Origin: Verrucomicrobiota bacterium
GTDB taxonomy: Bacteria > Verrucomicrobiota > Verrucomicrobiia > Limisphaerales > UBA9464
Length of the DNA: 9,252 nucleotides
Direction of reading: 5' to 3'
Assembly (NCBI GenBank): GCA_017302195.1
Contig: JAFLEG010000121.1
Span: forward strand, 1-9,252
The position numbers and the translations under genes were made by a program. Positions 8,044-9,252 of the stretch are shown one piece after another. The notes beneath the pieces are model-generated. The model saw only the letters and a program-made list of their open reading frames with translations. It had not been told where the DNA came from and did no database searches. How positions within the stretch are numbered: the first letter of the stretch is position 1; the number at the start of each line of letters is the position of its first letter.

Positions 8044-9252
8044 ATGACTTCCAGTTTTCATCATTCTGCCCCCCGTCATCCTGTCCACCCAATCCGCGAT
8101 GGTGCCGCGACAAGGTCCCGCTTTAGGAGGATGGGCTGGGGACTCCTCATCACCGGCGCGCTGCTGGGGTACGGGCTGGCCGCCGATCCGGCCGAGGTGC
8201 TGACCCCGGCGGCCGTCACCCAATGGACCGAACGGATGCGCACCAATCATCCGGCGCTCGCCGCCGCGGTGGAGCGCAGCCGGGCCTCGCGGTTCAATGC
8301 CGAAGGGGTGCGGCGCTTCGCCGATCCCGAGGTGCGCGTCGGCGGGGCCATTTACAGCCCCGAGGGCATGAACCCCGCCGAGCAGGGCAACCTGGTCTAT
8401 GGCGTGGAGCAGAAGCTCCCCTTCCTCGGCAAGGAGACCGCCGGACGCCGCCTCGCGGATGCCGAGTCCGAGGTGGAATTCGCCCGCTCCGCCGCGCTGG
8501 TCCAGAGCTTCCGGCGCGACCTCTCCGCCGCCCTGTTCGCCTCGGCACTCGCCGAACGGACCGCGACGCTGGCAAGGGAGGATGTGCAGGCGCTCCAGGC
8601 CAATGAGGCGGCGGCAGTGGCGCGGTACGGCGCCGGTGAGGGGGCCTCGGTGGACGTCCTCCGGCTGCAAAGCGAGGTGGCCCGCCGGACCAGCGAACTG
8701 GCGTCCGCGGAACAGGCCGTTCAGGCCGCCCGCGCCCAGGTCAACCGCTGGCTGGGACGCCCGCCCGAGTCATCGCTGCCGTCCTTCGCCCTTCCCGAAC
8801 CCGCGCCGTTGGTGGCCTACTCGGAACGCTTGGTCCGGCTCGCCCGCATCGCCGAACCCGGCCTGCGCATCCTGGACCGCGAGCGCAATGCCGCCGAGGC
8901 CGGTCTGGTGGTCAGCCGCCGGCAGCGGCGTCCAGACGTCGGCGTGGGTGTGGAGGGCTGGCAGTACGGCGGCGACGGCGGGTTTCGCCAGGGCATGTTC
9001 ACCGTCTCGCTGAACCTGCCCTGGTTCAATCGCGACCGGTACCGCAAGGACATCGAACGCGACGCGGCCCGGCTGCAGGCGGTCACGCTGGACGCCCGCA
9101 GCCGGGAACTCGAACTCGACGAGGAACTGTACCGGTTCACGACCCGGATTGCCGCCTCCCGGCGGGCGGCGCTGGCGTTTCGGGACGAAATCCTGCCGCG
9201 CGCCCGGGCCGCGGAGGCGGCGGCCACCGCGGCGTGGAGCACCGGACGCGGC
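8044..9252 (+). CDS. TolC/CusC-type outer-membrane efflux protein (N-terminal 403 codons)
   Basis: This is a partial gene, open at the right edge. The product belongs to the outer-membrane efflux protein (OEP) family: trimers that form the outer-membrane and periplasmic channel of RND or ABC exporters. The first OEP repeat spans about residues 55-250, with TNHPALAAA, then GVEQKLPFLGKETAGRR (about 120-136), then a long Ala/Arg/Glu-rich coiled coil. The second repeat begins near 265 and contains SLNLPWFNR (322-330). The LPFLGK and LPWFNR signatures are those I associate with CusC/CzcC-type metal efflux channels. I chose the ATG at 8044 because it supplies the basic n-region RSRFRR before the hydrophobic core GLLITGALLGYGLA, with cleavage near residue 47. 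The ATG at 8131 would leave a signal peptide with no positive charge. No Cys follows the signal peptide, so it is not a typical lipoprotein. Confidence 0.88.
   Translation, partial: MTSSFHHSAPRHPVHPIRDGAATRSRFRRMGWGLLITGALLGYGLAADPAEVLTPAAVTQWTERMRTNHPALAAAVERSRASRFNAEGVRRFADPEVRVGGAIYSPEGMNPAEQGNLVYGVEQKLPFLGKETAGRRLADAESEVEFARSAALVQSFRRDLSAALFASALAERTATLAREDVQALQANEAAAVARYGAGEGASVDVLRLQSEVARRTSELASAEQAVQAARAQVNRWLGRPPESSLPSFALPEPAPLVAYSERLVRLARIAEPGLRILDRERNAAEAGLVVSRRQRRPDVGVGVEGWQYGGDGGFRQGMFTVSLNLPWFNRDRYRKDIERDAARLQAVTLDARSRELELDEELYRFTTRIAASRRAALAFRDEILPRARAAEAAATAAWSTGRG

Overview
The window is GC-rich chromosomal DNA from a Gram-negative-type bacterium. It has an outer-membrane efflux protein, a periplasmic or secreted FKBP with a signal peptide, and a lytic transglycosylase. 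The gene order dnaK-groES-groEL, the style of the GroEL and DnaK sequences, the FKBP with an extra tail after its catalytic domain and the frequent lack of Shine-Dalgarno sequences together suggest Verrucomicrobiota, possibly the Pedosphaera/Limisphaerales side. That assignment is an inference from memory of such proteins; no search was run.

Left arm (1-2322), all on the minus strand: a beta-hydroxyacid dehydrogenase-family oxidoreductase (2322-1393), a signal-peptide-bearing FKBP-type peptidyl-prolyl isomerase (1253-318) closed by a clear intrinsic terminator (254-285), and the first 64 codons of a SIS-domain sugar-phosphate-binding protein (193-2) that runs off the left edge.

Divergent control region (2323-2655): it separates the minus-strand arm from the chaperone genes. 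It holds a perfect 20-bp palindrome (2451-2470), several smaller dyads close to dnaK, and a possible 15-codon leader ORF overlapping the dehydrogenase start. No CIRCE operator is visible.

Chaperone block (2656-6755), plus strand: dnaK, groES and groEL. A 9-bp stem and a possible promoter lie between dnaK and groES, and two tandem terminator hairpins follow groEL. With the nearby FKBP this makes a small protein-folding neighbourhood: Hsp70, the chaperonin pair, and an exported prolyl isomerase.

Right arm (6814-9252), plus strand: a small membrane-anchored lytic transglycosylase, a small cysteine-rich exported protein preceded by three TTGAA repeats at exact 12-bp spacing, and the 5' 403 codons of a TolC/CusC-type outer-membrane efflux protein that runs off the right edge. 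The last two look like the start of a heavy-metal efflux locus whose adaptor and RND pump would lie beyond the window.

Most of the window is conserved housekeeping sequence. I see no convincing new system. The items most worth checking are the cysteine-rich protein with its upstream repeats and the palindrome in the divergent region.
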